From Monosporascus cannonballus (Eukaryota; Ascomycota; Sordariomycetes; Xylariales), in the NCBI GenBank assembly GCA_004154925.1, contig QJNS01000097.1, forward strand, positions 1-64,000: DNA of 64,000 bases. Reading direction: 5' to 3'. Shown one piece after another: positions 23,079-35,069 of the stretch. Below the pieces are notes generated by a model that had not been told where the DNA came from, made no database searches, and saw nothing but the letters and a program-made list of their open reading frames with translations. Position 1 is the first letter of the stretch. Each line of letters starts with the position of its first letter. Position numbers and translations under genes: made by a program.

Positions 23079-25419
23079 GCTGGATACTTGAAGTTACTGG
23101 GGGATGTAGTCCTTATAGTGCTGGCCTACGGAAATGAAGAAAGCACATAGATAAACCATAAACACGAACCTCCATACCGACCAAATACTCTCCAAAACCA
23201 TGTGAAAATCCCGTCACCGTAGATTGTGTTGCCCCACGGTGTCTTCACCTAGCCGGCTCATTGGGAAGCTCGTTGAAGCAAGGGGCCACATCTAGGTTCG
23301 ATGAGTCGCAACTCGTGAATCTAGGTGTGTAATTAATGATTTTAACTCAACAACCGGAGGTCCAGATCGGTGACGAACTGGATACGCTGCATGCAAGGAT
23401 CCCTGAATAGTGAGGTTATTGCGAGCTTCGAGGCGAAGCTCTTTGCAGCTGGGGGCTAAAGTTATGGCGTTGAGCCGAACCTATTGGCTAGAGAACAAGG
23501 ATGGAACTGCCGGTAAGGATTCTCCCATGGACCGGTTCCTTCCTAGACTTGTTCTCAGTTTCTTCGGCTGATTATTTTATCCACAGCCTAGATTTGGATC
23601 GGCGTTGCCAAAGAAGTCTGGCCTGCTATGACATATTATCGAATGTAAAATGATGGGCTCTCGCAACTTTCAACAGCTGTAGAACACTCATTAGGGTGTC
23701 TGGTACTACGTTCTTCCAACAACACCCAGGTAGGATTATTCCCGTCTCTACGCCTTGTCTAAAACCGATGGCTTAAAATGATATCTTTTGCCAGATGCTG
23801 TACACGTCCACTCCCCTCCGCACTTTTCCACTAGGGTCGGTGAGCAGGGAGGAATAGGCACACACAGAATCACCCACGCAAGAAATTGGCATGTGAGAAA
23901 CACCCCACAGTCACCAACCTAGAGGAGCTGGAGTCGGCGGCTGTATTGGGAAGGGTGCACTCGAATCGATGGAGGAGGCCGGGAACGGAAGAAAACCCAT
24001 CGGGAATAAGGATAACCCTCAGCAAGCCGCCGTAGCGGAGCCTCCATTTTGGAATTAAATAATAACATTTGACGATGTAGTATTTAACCCATACTGATGA
24101 TGAAAAAAGAAAAGAAGAGAAAGGAAACCCGAAAGAGAATTTCGCGGTTGCCGAAATTTATTGAGGATTGCTGAGTGGGGCGAAGGACCTCGGCCGCGCT
24201 AGCGTGCGGGTTGGTGTGGCTGTGCTCTGGGTTGTTCGGTGGGGGACGGGGGATGTGGATGGGCTGTGGCTGGTGAAGTCTGCTGGGGTTGACGGTATCG
24301 CATCACTGGTCACTTGCCCTCTGCCAAACAAAACCTCTGATGGTGCAAGTATGTACTGGTCTTCACCGATTATCCATGTTGAGTATGTGTATTATTATCT
24401 CAGTTGCGTCAAGTTCTACCTGATGCGGCCCAGCTGCATTCTCGTTTGTGGAATGCCTTGAAATCAAGACGATTGTCTCTGGCTCTATCCTCGTGGGGCG
24501 ACTCCTTGCCTACTAGACTCCTGAGACTCCTGAGACTTCTTCCCAGATTAGTGAACAGAAGCGTAGATGCCAACGCCACGCCATAACGCACCAGACAGCA
24601 AGAATACCTAGCGCGAGTAGGTGAATAACGACGACTATTATGCCCATCAAGCCGGGTTCGTCACGGAGCTTTGTGAGGCAGCGGTGCGGTGTTCCCCGGA
24701 CACCTCTTTCATCTCAGCTTTTCTTGCCTTCGCGCAACTTAGCATGGTAAAATCTTCCTGTTGCCTCTCTGCTTCTGTGGGTCGATGTTAGGTCAGTGTT
24801 CGTTTGAGGTGGATACCAAAAAGCTTTGGAAAACTGGCGAGACGGGAGCTGGGTACCAGAGCGCTATTTATATACTGCTCTTGTCTAACACTAAGGTCAA
24901 GGTGGTATTCAGTCTCTGGATGATCAGTACATCGCATTTGAGAGAGTCAACCATGATGGTTTATTACGTATTGGAGACATTCATACGTTTAGCCCTCCAT
25001 TTTCCGAGCACGTTCCGCGCCGGTGAGCTGTACGTACGACAGCTAACCTAGCCCCGTGGAAGCACTCGCTTATGATTACGGCCGCCGATATGTCTTCGTG
25101 GCATGATAAAAGTACAGGCTTCGTTTCCTCGTGGGTCCCTACTTCTACCGGATACCACGTACAGGGGAGTCCGCTTAAGAGAACTAGCTTGGAGCGCGAA
25201 TGGTCGGCTTGATCCATGTTCTCGGTTACGGGAATCCGACCGTGATTAAGAGTATGCATGAGATAAAGTCTGAGAATTCGTGAAATTTCTAGCTCTAATT
25301 CTATTAATAGTCCTTGTATGTGCTTCCATGTCTATCATACTGGCGCCCATGACATGACATACGCTCCACCCAACACCTTCAGATGCAAACTGTCCGTCCC
25401 AAGTAACAACACTGTTAAG
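23079..25419. other. Long intergenic region (2.3 kb)
   Basis: No convincing coding sequence, tRNA or repeat. A 97-codon frame at 24168-24461 has no protein-like features. The last few hundred bases are the 3' flank of the convergent NADH pyrophosphatase gene. Confidence 0.5.
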
Positions 25420-26715
25420 CTACATTTTGGATACCGCAGCCAGATATCCACCAGCGACGGCATCTATCAACCGGTTCGCGATGGCAGTCTGCGGAGGCAA
25501 CCTCAGAGCTCCCTCCTTGTAGCCTTCCGGGGCGTCCTCTCCCAGCCCGCTGACGCCCTTGAGCAGGGCCTCCCTGACTTCATCGAGGGGGAACCACCTG
25601 GCGGACTCGAGCTCCTGATCGTGGCCGAGGTGGATGGCCTCGCCGTCGGGGGTCGCCTGGCCGATGGCGCCGAGCATGAGGCTGGCAGGGTACGGCCAGG
25701 GCTGGGAGCTGTGCAGGACGACGCGCCCCACGGTGACGCCGCTCTCCTCCCAGGTCTCGCGGCGCACGGCCTCCTCGACGGACTCGCCGGGCTCGAGGAA
25801 CCCCGCCAGGGTCGAGTACCAGTGCGGCGGCCACCGCTTCTGCCGGCCCAGCAGCAGCTTCGTGCCGTCTGCCGAGACGATCGCCATGATGACCGTGGGG
25901 TCCGTGCGGGGGAAGCTCAGGTTCGAGACGCCGCGCCTCGTCGGGCAGTCGGCCCGCTCCTTGGGCTTGCCGCCCTCGGGTACCCCGGCCCAGTCGACCG
26001 GCGGGCATACCCGCTTTGTCCCGGCGTTGACGGACATGGTCCGCTGGCTGCAGGCAGCGCAGTAGGGGTTCCGGGCATTCCAATCTAGTAACGCCCGCGC
26101 CTGCGCGTAAATGGCGGCTGTATTGATGTGAGCGACGCACTACTCACAAACGAGATTGGAGAGCGCGGCTTTTAGCATACCTTCTGGCGCGTTAAGGGTG
26201 ATGTGACGCGTGCCTGCCAAAACGGAAAACCCCTTGGCCTTGGCCTGTTCGAGAACGCTCTTCGCGGCCTCCGCCGGGGAGCCCCTAGGAGTGACGTCGA
26301 CGGCGAAGTACGGCGTCCCCCTGTACTCGCGGTGCTCGAAGCCGCCCGCCGTCTTCGTCTGGTCGATGCCGAGGAACAGGATGACCGGGCTCGTGACGTC
26401 GGAGTTGAACTCCCTCACTTGCTCCTCCTCGGACTTGCCGAACGGCTCGGGTCCCGTCAGGGGCACGACGTCGTCCCGGCTGACGTAGGCCAGGTGCGAC
26501 TGGTCCCTGACGAATGGGGCCAGGTTGTCCATCAGCAGGAACGCCGTCGACGGGTGCGCGAAGGCGGCCGCGAGGAACGCGTGATCCGTGCGCAGGAACG
26601 ACACCCGGTTCAGCGGCGACCCGCTGAAGTAGTTGGACACCTCGCGCCCGAACTTCCGGGACAGCATCGAGTCGTCCACGGGCAGGACCGGGAGATCCGG
26701 AACCGGTGCCGCCAT
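25420..26715 (-). CDS. NPY1: NADH pyrophosphatase (Nudix hydrolase), peroxisomal type
   Basis: Two exons, 26715-26181 and 26117-25420, encode 410 residues. The 63-nt intron (26118-26180) has donor GTATGC and acceptor CAG; splicing gives NAPEAAIYAQARALLDWNARN, the conserved lead-in to the zinc ribbon, while reading through meets a TAG. The N-terminal NUDIX-like domain (about 15-175) is followed by a zinc ribbon with Cys pairs at about 199/202 and at 216/236, then SFPRTDPTVIM. The Nudix box (about residues 284-306, GFLEPGESVEEAVRRE plus TWEESGV) matches GX5EX7REUXEEXGU apart from Thr at the first U. SQPWPYPASLM (about 316) is the array that distinguishes NADH pyrophosphatases. The enzyme splits NADH or NAD+ to NMN(H) and AMP. 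The C-terminus SKM is a plausible variant PTS1, consistent with the peroxisomal location of yeast Npy1. Confidence 0.93.
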
Positions 26716-27782
26716 TGCCTCTGTGGTTTGTGCCTTGCTTTTCCTCTCTCAGCTTAGGCCGAGCCCAATAAAGCGTCTTAGCTGTGTGCTACGGACACAA
26801 AACACTATGGCTAGAAGCCGGGATTTATACAGATTTGACGGTCTCTTAGCAAGGGGAAACGTTGGATAGCACTCGGCACATTTAACACCTGCATTGGCCA
26901 AAGATATGGAGTTGTGTGTCTGTGGGGCAGGGCTGACCATCTGGAGATTATATACTTGGGCAATGCTGATTAATCGTATCACCGCAATTCGCACCCCGGG
27001 GCATTCGATCTTCACCTCTTATCTCATGACCAGCCGCTCTTCAACAAGAAGCGCAACAATCGACCCAGGGCGTCCATGCAGATCGTGCCGTGCCAGTTTT
27101 CATACATATGTCCAAAGGTGATTAGGCGATTAATTAATACTTAACCAGCTACACTGCATTTGATCTCCTGTACGCGAGTGTCCCATGCAGTGTTTCACGA
27201 TGCGTTGCATCATGTATGGGTCAATTGCAATACACCATCGCCGGTTGTTTGCTGCTGGGATGAAGAACCTACTCAGTTAAGATCCCGGTTTGGAGGTTTG
27301 GAGGTTGTATACGATACAAGTAGTTGGCGCGATTTCCCCGCAAGATGCACGAAATACGGTACAGTATTAACGCGTGGGGTTCCGCTCCTAGCCGAGCGCT
27401 GGCAACGTCATACCTTAAGGGGGGTCCCTTGCCCAGGGCAGGTGAGCCCCCTGCGTCGGGGAGCCGGTGACATTTTTAGCAGCAGCGGACCGCCCCAAGC
27501 TCACTTCCAACTCCCAATTCTAGTTCTCGCGCCCGAGCTGAAAAACTTCCCCGATTGCGTGGCTCGGGTCGAACTAACTGTACCGGTTCGCTTCGTGACG
27601 CATCTTTCTTCTTGTTTTATAATTCTCTTCCCCTATTTTTTTTCCTATGTGGAGTGGTATTATTTACTTTTTATGGGGCATATAGAACAATTTGCTTAAC
27701 CAGGGAAGCCTGACTTGCGAGTATTTCCTTTCCCTCTCGCCGCTCCTCTCCCCTTGCTCTCGACTCAAAGGCTGCTGTTGCG
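26716..27782. other. Divergent intergenic region
   Basis: Shared promoter region of the NADH pyrophosphatase (minus) and PQ-loop (plus) genes. A 179-codon open frame at 27160-27699 lacks any recognisable feature and overlaps the likely leader of the PQ-loop gene, so I do not call it. Pyrimidine-rich tracts lie at 27600-27760. Confidence 0.5.
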
Positions 27783-28791
27783 ATGGCGCCTCCCACGGAG
27801 CCTTTGAACCTCGATGTCGGAGCAATTTCAGGCATTTGCGGGTGAGCGCAGACACCATTTGCAGGGAATTCTGCGGGAGCTAACAATACTTCCCTCTGTG
27901 TCTAGCTCTATATCGATCGCAGCCTGGGTTGTGGTGTTCTCCCCCCAGATCATCGAAAACTTCCGTCGCAGTTCCGCCGATGGCCTGTCGCTGCAGTTTA
28001 TCATTGTCTGGCTTGCCGGCGACGTTTTCAACATACTCGGCGCCGTCCTGCAAGGCGTCTTGCCCACCATGATCGTTCTGGCCGTCTATTATACCATTGC
28101 CGACGTCGTTTTGCTCGCGCAATGCTTCTATTATAGGGGATTCACGTTAAAGGACGAAGTCAAGCCACCGCCCAAGGCAAACCCTACGGAAACGAGAGAG
28201 ACGGATGAAAGGGCACCGTTATTGGATGGTCACGTGGGGGAACGCGAAAGGAGGGGCAGTGACTGGTCTCACTTGAACCCCGTCCTGCCCATTTTGTCCG
28301 AACCGCCTGCGACTCCTCCCCCTCCGCCGACGAGACTGCAGACTGCCTTCTGGAACTCGGTAGCGATATTGATGGTCTGTGCCGCTGGTGTAGGGGGGTG
28401 GCCCCTTAGCCGGGGATATACCGGCCGGGAGGATGCGACGCCCTCTGACGGCGAACCGCTGGCCTTTAGTCTCTGGGGCCAAATATTCGGCTGGCTTTGT
28501 GCCCTTCTATATCTCGGTTCGCGCCTCCCCCAGTTGCTCCTTAACTGGCGGCGAAAGTCCACCGATGGGGTCTCGATGCTCTTCTTCCTCTTTGCCTGCT
28601 TGGGCAATCTGGCCTACGTCATGTCTATCTTCGCGTACGACCCGCATTGCGCGGAATCTAAATGCCGGCCCGGTGAAGCGGGTAGGATATATGGAAGGTA
28701 TATCCTGGTTAACCTGTCCTGGTTGGCCGGGAGCTTGGGAACCCTCTTGCTTGATCTCGGCATTTTTGCCCAATTCTTCATCTACAACTAG
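27783..28791 (+). CDS. PQ-loop membrane protein, likely vacuolar basic amino acid transporter
   Basis: Two exons, 27783-27841 and 27906-28791, give 314 residues. The 64-nt intron (donor GTGAGC, acceptor TAG) joins GAISGICG to SISIAAWVVVFSPQ; an intronless start at 27814 in another frame is open but gives a non-membrane N-terminus. There are two PQ-loop repeats: FSPQIIENFRRSSADGLS near residue 30 and GSRLPQLLLNWRRKSTDGVS near residue 230, each with the Pro-Gln dipeptide. About seven hydrophobic segments are split by a charged cytosolic loop (about 110-175). The architecture matches the Ypq1-Ypq3/PQLC2 group, which exports Lys, Arg or His from the vacuole. Substrate assignment is inferred from the family. 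The loop motif ERAPLLDG resembles an acidic dileucine sorting signal for vacuolar delivery. Confidence 0.87.
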
Positions 28792-30005
28792 GGAGAGGCT
28801 GCGAACGATTCCGGCAGCGCCGTCGAGGAAGAGGACGGCAGTATCGATGAGTCACGGTGGGACCAGCGGCCCCTGCTGGACCGCGTCGACTCTGACCGTA
28901 TCTAAGACGTTAGATCATTGTATATACTTATATCGACTATCTGGGACAGGTTAGACCCCACCGGCGTTTTGGAAAGGAACAGAAAAAGAAATGGATAAAA
29001 TTCGAAAGGGGGAATTCCTCCATCATGATACGGGCGGTCTAAACATGCATTTACTTGGAATTCTTTATTAATCAGCATTTTGTGGGGGGGAGGGGAGGGG
29101 GGAGATTATGCACCTGAAACAAACGGCATCAGAAATGGCGACGAGGAAGCTATGGGACCAAACTATATATACGGCAACCACAAAGTACTGGAAGTGAAGT
29201 TCACCGAATCTTACGCTGCTAAACCAGAAAAGGATATTCGAATCATTGCCACGACAGAAAGCACTCTGAGAAATATGATGGTGGTTCTTGTCTTCCCTAG
29301 GTCTCCGCCGGAGCTACCAAGGCGAACGCATCCGCTTATGAACGGGACCATTGGGATAGGACTAGCTAAAGCACCATGGCTAGCGATCTTATGATTTGTA
29401 TCGTATCTTGCTATGGAGGGAGTTGTTCAAGCCGCAGTTCTACCTCCTTGACAACAAGACTTCTCTTAAGGGACAACAACAGCGATCTGGCAATGATGAA
29501 TAATTAGGTACTATGTCAGCGACTACACACGTCCCCTCCCAATCTAGATCTCTCAGCAATGGTCAACCAGGTGCCGTCGGTCCAACTCCGGGCGGGTATG
29601 CGAGGTGTGACACATAGCCACAGGCCCTCTGCAGACTCTGCACACTGTCAAGGGGACTAGGCCGAATACAGAGGCGATTCCCAACTTCCCCACTCATCTC
29701 GTGGGGTACGAACGACACCCTTTGATGCAAGGCATCATCATATGAGAAAAACTCATGTAATACGGGGGCAATGCGAGACCGGGGGAATGGAACGAGCAAG
29801 CAAATGTCTGGGAAAGACCACGTGTAGTTAATTGATACCCCTCAGCGCTTGCCGGATGAGTCCACTCTTGCCGACTCGATATAAAGCGAATGAACTGCCT
29901 GCGCAGAGTGCAGCTACTTTAGTTTATCGTAAAACCAGGCTATTGCCCGGAAGAAGACGACAACCACCACACAAAGACGCCGCAATCGCAATTCGACAGA
30001 TCATC
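28792..30005. other. Intergenic region
   Basis: No supported gene. A short G-rich run lies at about 29080-29100. The open frame at 29080-29394 has no protein-like character. Confidence 0.5.
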
Positions 30006-30801
30006 ATGGGCGCCGAAAACGCTCCATTTACGCTCCAGGCGCAAGCCGGTACCGACATCTGGAAGAAGCCACCGACCACGAACATCTTTAACGGTCAGTC
30101 CAGCCGGTCATTAGCACATCGACTGTTCCCCTCATGGCTGCGTTCGGGCATTCTAACGAGCCCCGACCACGAACATTCTCCCTACCCGCCCTCAACTCAG
30201 CCCACCTCGCTTTAACGTCGAACTTCCCATCCGGACTCAGCAGAAAAGCTAACAATATCGCACAGCGCCCATCTCCAGGACCTCCACGGGCCCGCTCTCC
30301 AAGTTCCGCTCGGCGCGCGCGACCTTCTGGGCCGACTGGACGGAGCGGTACGACCAGGGCGGGCTCCTGCTGGTGCCCCGGCGGCGGTCTGCGCCGAGTC
30401 CCGCGCCCGCCTCGCCCTCCTCGTGCCATGAGAAGTGGATCAAGGCCGGCGTCGAGCTGTACGCCGGCTCGCCCAAGCTCAGCGTCGTCAGCACGGACCG
30501 GTACGCGGACTGGAGCGTGACGCCGCTTCCCACCCCCAACCCCGCGGCGGTCACCATCGAGATCGTGCGCGAGACCGACGAGCACGGCGAGAGCGTCTGG
30601 GTGTACTACCGCGTGGGGGACAGCAAGGACAGGACCCCGCTCCGCGAGATCTGCTGGATCTTCGCCGACGAGCAGGGCCGGGGCGCCAATGACGACGAGT
30701 GGGTCCTCGACGTCAGCCCGCTCGTCGCGAGGCCTGAGAAGAGCTGCCAGGGCGCGCTGGAGGTGCGGTTCTCCGAGTTCGAGGTCGAGTGGGCGGCTTG
30801 A
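30006..30801 (+). CDS. DUF1349-family protein
   Basis: Two exons, 30006-30093 and 30266-30801, encode 207 residues. The 172-nt intron has donor GTCAGT, branch CTAAC and acceptor CAG and lies in phase 1. The family is recognised from the order of blocks: FWADWTERYDQGGLLL, then EKWIKAGVELYAGSPKLSVV, DRYADWSVTPL, WVYYRVG, REICWIFAD and a C-terminal EVRFSEFEVEW. DUF1349 proteins have a concanavalin-like beta-sandwich fold; the bacterial member YesU and the yeast 'regulation of enolase' protein are relatives. Their biochemical activity is not settled, so I give none. There is an Arg/Pro/Ser/Ala-rich insertion at about 62-82 between the first two blocks. No signal peptide or membrane segment is visible, so a cytosolic protein is likely. 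Confidence 0.85.
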
Positions 30802-32264
30802 GCGGGGCAGGGGGAGGGAATGCCGCTCGGCTGCTCTTGGGTTTGTCGAGGAAGGAGTTGAGTGGTGATGCCGGCAGAGAATCAGTCCCAGGATGAACAT
30901 AAGGCTCTCCGGCGTTCGGTTAGGGCTTGTGTATATGAAGGGTAATAAGAATCACAACTTGACCGGTCACCTGAAAGAGGGCTCGGCGTAGTCCGGCATC
31001 CAACTTAGTTCGGCTCCTCGCCTCTCAGCCTTTTGACACTGTTCCCTGAAGTGAGGATAATCTCGAATGCTTTTGCTGACCCGTCTGAGCTTTCGAGCTC
31101 TAAGTACGATTTGGCGTAGATGCCGCTACCTGCCCAAATTTTGCCCGCAATTACACTATCGCCAGCTACAATAAAGCCACGACAATATCCTTGTCGACGA
31201 CGGCACCGCACCTCTTCACCTCCTATTCCAACCAGTTACATCCGGTTGTCAAACTGAGCTGCCAACAGCGTATGGGATATCAATGACTTGGGCTTCGCCC
31301 TCCCTCCTTTAGACAACCCAGGCTTCACACCAAATAGAGCGAGCTATACGTTGTTCGGCACCGGTCTGCTAGCGCAAAAAAGTGGCTTCACGGCCTTGCA
31401 TGGACGACGAACAGGCGACGAGATGGCGACACGACGTTTTTTGGATGTTTCAAGCCACGCGGGTTTGTTTCCGAGAGCGTTTAAATAATATTTGATAGGA
31501 ATGCTAATTAGTGGTAGGGGCAACTTCCCCTTTCCGCATACTTGCGGGTCGAGTGTATACTAAAAAAAAAAGAGGAAGGCTTCGGCCCATGGTGTGGTCA
31601 TCCTGAAAATGAACCCGGAACTACTGGTGACTTGGCCTAGATTCGGCGCTCTATACCAACAACACTGATGGAGCGGAAGTCGGTTAGTCATCTTCCGGCC
31701 AGGTGATTGCTCCCCTATTCGTTGCCAGAGGTTAGACTCAGCCAAATGGCAGAATCAAGAGCGGGAAATCTACGTAAACCCGAATAATTGAACCTCTCCT
31801 CATGGTTAATGGGGAATTAAGGTGCGACGAAAAGGTCCCGTTCGCTCACAAAACATTGTCGGCACCTTTGAAACTTTCGTCCCTGGTTGACTGAACAGTG
31901 CTTCGACTCCGGACTGTGCGGACACTTAGCCCTAGCAAGGTAGTCGGTCTCACAACAAACGTCACATCTACAGAGTTGCGAAATCTGCACAGTTCGAGCC
32001 TGTCTGCCGGCGATAAATTTAAAATGTGTTGGCCATCACTATAACCTTAACCTTAAGCACCTACAAGGTATTATACATAATATGCGTCCCACTGTCAAGA
32101 GAGTATAAGCTCTCCGCACTTGAAAACTTCGTTTCTGTTCGACCTTCTCTTCTTGTCTGCCCGCGAGACATCACTGTCATCTGCAACGCCCGCATTGATT
32201 GGGCTCGACTCGTGTGCTCCAATTCGACTTTGTTCTCCTGATCCCATACTCAAGAATACTGATC
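30802..32264. other. Intergenic region
   Basis: No supported gene, RNA or repeat. GC content is moderate and short frames have no protein-like character. Confidence 0.5.
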
Positions 32265-33128
32265 ATGGCTATCTTATCCACGGCGTCATCCGAGGAGCCG
32301 ATATATATTGGCTGCCCAAAAGACGAATACGCCCTACTGGAGCATGGGAAAAAGCCAAGACGGCGGACCGACGCCAGCTCCGCTAGCATAATCGAGTCTC
32401 TCAGTAGCGAGACCTCCAGCTTCTCGAAATTGACCACCTCGCAAGATGCGACCTATGATAAGGCAGTCCATAATGGGGAGGAATACCGGATGCTACTCGA
32501 CTTTGTAAGACGCCTCTGGGAGATGGAAGCCTACATCTTCTGGATGGCCTACGCCCAGAAGCAGGTTCAGGTCTGGCGATTTCCAAGGATTGGATTGGGC
32601 ACCCGGATAGCGAGACGTGTGTTCGGGAAGATCCTCGAAGCCACTGGATGCGACTTTCGATATCCAATTCAGGGTGATCCGGCCGCCAAAATGAAGAATG
32701 GAGTGTCCATTCGCGCCTTTGAAAGGCTATATGCTGAGCGGGAGAGAGCCGTCAGCCTGAAACGAAAAATTGACGCGTACTTCCGCCCCCGTCTCAACTT
32801 GGCGGGGCGCAAGACAACGAGGGACAACTTCCCCATCGACTTCGAGGAGCTTCTCTTTCACTGGGACCCCTGGTATCCCAGCCAGCCGGCTCCCTACTCG
32901 CGGGTCGACAACGGTTTCGATGCGAATGGGGTCCGGGAACAGTTCACGGACTACTACACGTCTGAGGGCTACTGGGTATTTGGTATGACGGAAGCACGTG
33001 GGAGGCCATACATGACTTTTGACAGGTCGTGGCAGGGCATCGAGCTCTTGAGGTCGGAAACTTCCGGCTTCGATTTGTTTGAGCCCCTGACGAAGATTGG
33101 TGCTGAAAAGCATATATTTGACGACTAG
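32265..33128 (+). CDS. Hypothetical protein, 287 residues
   Basis: An intronless frame with the first ATG at 32265 (the frame is open 66 bases further upstream but without an ATG). I do not recognise the family. Residues 1-60 are Ser/Thr-rich and probably disordered (SSASIIESLSSETSSFSK). Residues 75-230 are rich in aromatic and basic residues (RRLWEMEAYIFWMAY, KRKIDAYFRPRLN, ELLFHWDPWYPSQPAPYS) and look like a folded globular domain. The end (GRPYMTFDRSWQGIELL to EKHIFDD) is acidic. There is no signal peptide or membrane segment. Codon use resembles neighbouring genes, and there are no stops in 288 codons of balanced composition, so it is probably a real gene, likely lineage-restricted. A missed 5' exon is possible. 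Confidence 0.65.
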   Translation: MAILSTASSEEPIYIGCPKDEYALLEHGKKPRRRTDASSASIIESLSSETSSFSKLTTSQDATYDKAVHNGEEYRMLLDFVRRLWEMEAYIFWMAYAQKQVQVWRFPRIGLGTRIARRVFGKILEATGCDFRYPIQGDPAAKMKNGVSIRAFERLYAERERAVSLKRKIDAYFRPRLNLAGRKTTRDNFPIDFEELLFHWDPWYPSQPAPYSRVDNGFDANGVREQFTDYYTSEGYWVFGMTEARGRPYMTFDRSWQGIELLRSETSGFDLFEPLTKIGAEKHIFDD

Positions 33129-34139
33129 ACAATTCGAAGGAACCATTAGCCACGGTGCTGCTGCGGCCTCTGCAGTTGAGCGTGGAGAGCGCGTCAGCGT
33201 GGGCGCCAGGAGTATTTGGCTTCAAGGCCGGGCTTGTGCATGTTCAGGGAAAATGGCTGCGCTGAACATACACTTGTTTGCCATGTTAGCGTTATCCACC
33301 TGATATGTACGATGCGTCAGTAACTTTTCATTGTCGCTTCAGTCATTCTTGACTCTATATGTGCACAATGTAGTTGCTGACGGAGTAGTTCTCGCCCTCG
33401 TCATTCGAGATTTGGATCCCGGCATTCAACGATGAGCGGTTATTTTACTTTAACAATACATTCCCTAGTAATACCAGATTAGCCAGCATAGTTGACGGGG
33501 GATTGACATTAAAATCTTGCTAGCTGCCACGGATGCATTGCAACTAATCAGCCAAGTTGGCCTCTTAGCCGTGATAAGTCAAAGTTCAGCATCACAATCT
33601 GCCAACTGCCCCGGCAGCGACGTAGGGGGTTCCTACGGTAGTACACTCGAATACCTACTAGGTTATCGTCTCGTCTACGAAGTGCCTGCTTGCTCGGCTG
33701 ATTTCAGCGGACCGCCCTAAGCCAAGGGAGTTCTACTATGGCGTCGATTTAGGGGGCTAAATTAGGGGTAGTGATGGGATTAGCGGGATAGAAATGAAGC
33801 GTATCATCTGGCGGCCGCGATGATCTACGGAGGGCTCATTCATTCCAGATACAGGATTCATCCACCAAGGTGGACCGCAGGGTGATAGCATACTTCAACA
33901 GTCACATCCATCATCGAGTTCCAAAGTGCCGGTAGATATTCAGCTCATATTTGTGCCATATCTATATATACAAACAGATCTGCAGCCCGGCTAGTCCAAT
34001 CAGTGGTAACGAACGCGTCTTATTCTGGATAGACGACACGAAACGGTGCATAAGATAACAACATCTCGAAAAAAATCCAGCCGTCCCGGTCACTGCCGGG
34101 ACCTAGATCCTCCACGACGGACTACTCCCGCGTGCCGAC
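33129..34139. other. Intergenic region
   Basis: No supported gene. This is the shared 3' flank of the hypothetical gene and the convergent serine protease gene. Confidence 0.5.
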
Positions 34140-35069
34140 TTAAGGGAAATCATTGCGAGTGCTGATAACAGCCTGCAAGAAGTTGTTTCCACCAGAGAAG
34201 ATGCTGTTAGTCCTGCTCGATCCACTGCAGATAGCATACAGGTATGGGCCTCCCTCGTCGAGCCAGAACGGGCCACCACTCTGGCCACCAACGACGTCGG
34301 TGTCGGTTTCGTAAGGCCCATAAGCGTCACAGCTGTAGGGAGGACTGCGGACGGTGCTGCCCGCCGATAGGTAGGGTCGCCTGCCGTTGTCCCGGTCGCC
34401 AGGGTAGCCCATGTTGTAGAAGATCGGGCGGCCCGTGTGAGAATCCTCAATAAGCTTGGCGCCGAAGTAACCCTGGCTCTCTCCAATGCGGTCCTGGAGG
34501 ATGAAGACAGCCCAGTCTTCCTTCCAGTCGCAAGAGTCGGGGTTGTCGTTGACATCGAACCCGGGGAGAGAGATTATGTGGGTAACGTAGGAGCCGCCGG
34601 CTGTCTCGCCGTCAAAGAAAAAGGGCGAAAACCGGATGCTGACGGAGGTGCCACTACCAGGAGCGCAGTGCTTGGCGGTCGCCACGTGGCGAGGACCAAT
34701 CAGGGTGCCCGAGCACCAGACTCCGTTGCTCCACTGGATCTTTCCGACCGCCGAGTAAGGATAGTTCCGGTCCTGCCACACCACACGGTCGTCTCGGCCA
34801 CCGAGAACATCACGCTCTGCAAGGGCCGCGAGGGGACCATCGAACGCAGGCGCCTCGGTAGCGTTCAAGTTGGCCAGGGTCTCCCGGGAGAGGGTAACAT
34901 ACTCAGGCTCGGGCGCGTTGAACAGGGAGACGCCGTCCGTCACCCCGCCCTCGGGGTAACCAAGCAGCGTGTTGAAAGCCTCCTGCTGCGGCTCAGCGGT
35001 AGGAGCCGCGAGGGAGCTCGAGCAGAGAGCGAGAGCGGCGAGGCTCAGGGAACGGCCGAAGAAAACCAT
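34140..35069 (-). CDS. Secreted trypsin-like/V8-like serine endopeptidase
   Basis: A single-exon gene for 309 residues with an ATG at 35067-35069. Residues 1-22 form a signal peptide (hydrophobic core LSLAALALCSSSLA, likely cleavage before APTA). A propeptide-like segment to about residue 93 precedes the catalytic domain, which starts near GRDDRVVWQD. The triad is visible: His134 in VATAKHC, Asp185 in KEDWAVFIL and Ser264 in GGQSGGPFW. WCSGTLIG before the His block and a terminal FLQAVISTRNDF complete the chymotrypsin-like fold. Six or more Cys in the mature part suggest disulfides, fitting secretion. The family includes glutamyl endopeptidase-like fungal proteases; substrate specificity cannot be read from the sequence. 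It is a probable extracellular nutrient or host-protein degrading enzyme. It stands alone, with more than 2 kb of empty sequence upstream. Confidence 0.9.
   Translation of the reverse strand: MVFFGRSLSLAALALCSSSLAAPTAEPQQEAFNTLLGYPEGGVTDGVSLFNAPEPEYVTLSRETLANLNATEAPAFDGPLAALAERDVLGGRDDRVVWQDRNYPYSAVGKIQWSNGVWCSGTLIGPRHVATAKHCAPGSGTSVSIRFSPFFFDGETAGGSYVTHIISLPGFDVNDNPDSCDWKEDWAVFILQDRIGESQGYFGAKLIEDSHTGRPIFYNMGYPGDRDNGRRPYLSAGSTVRSPPYSCDAYGPYETDTDVVGGQSGGPFWLDEGGPYLYAICSGSSRTNSIFSGGNNFLQAVISTRNDFP

Noticed and set aside
24168..24461. 97-codon open frame in the long gap after RPL10A
   Set aside because: No start context, domain or codon bias to support it.
27160..27699. 179-codon open frame before the PQ-loop gene
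   Set aside because: No recognisable domain, irregular composition, and it overlaps the probable promoter and leader of the next gene.
27490..33720. The same word CAGCGGACCGCCC(C/T)AAGC near 27490 and 33705
   Set aside because: Only about 18 bp is shared and the flanks do not align, so it may be chance or a very old dispersed repeat.
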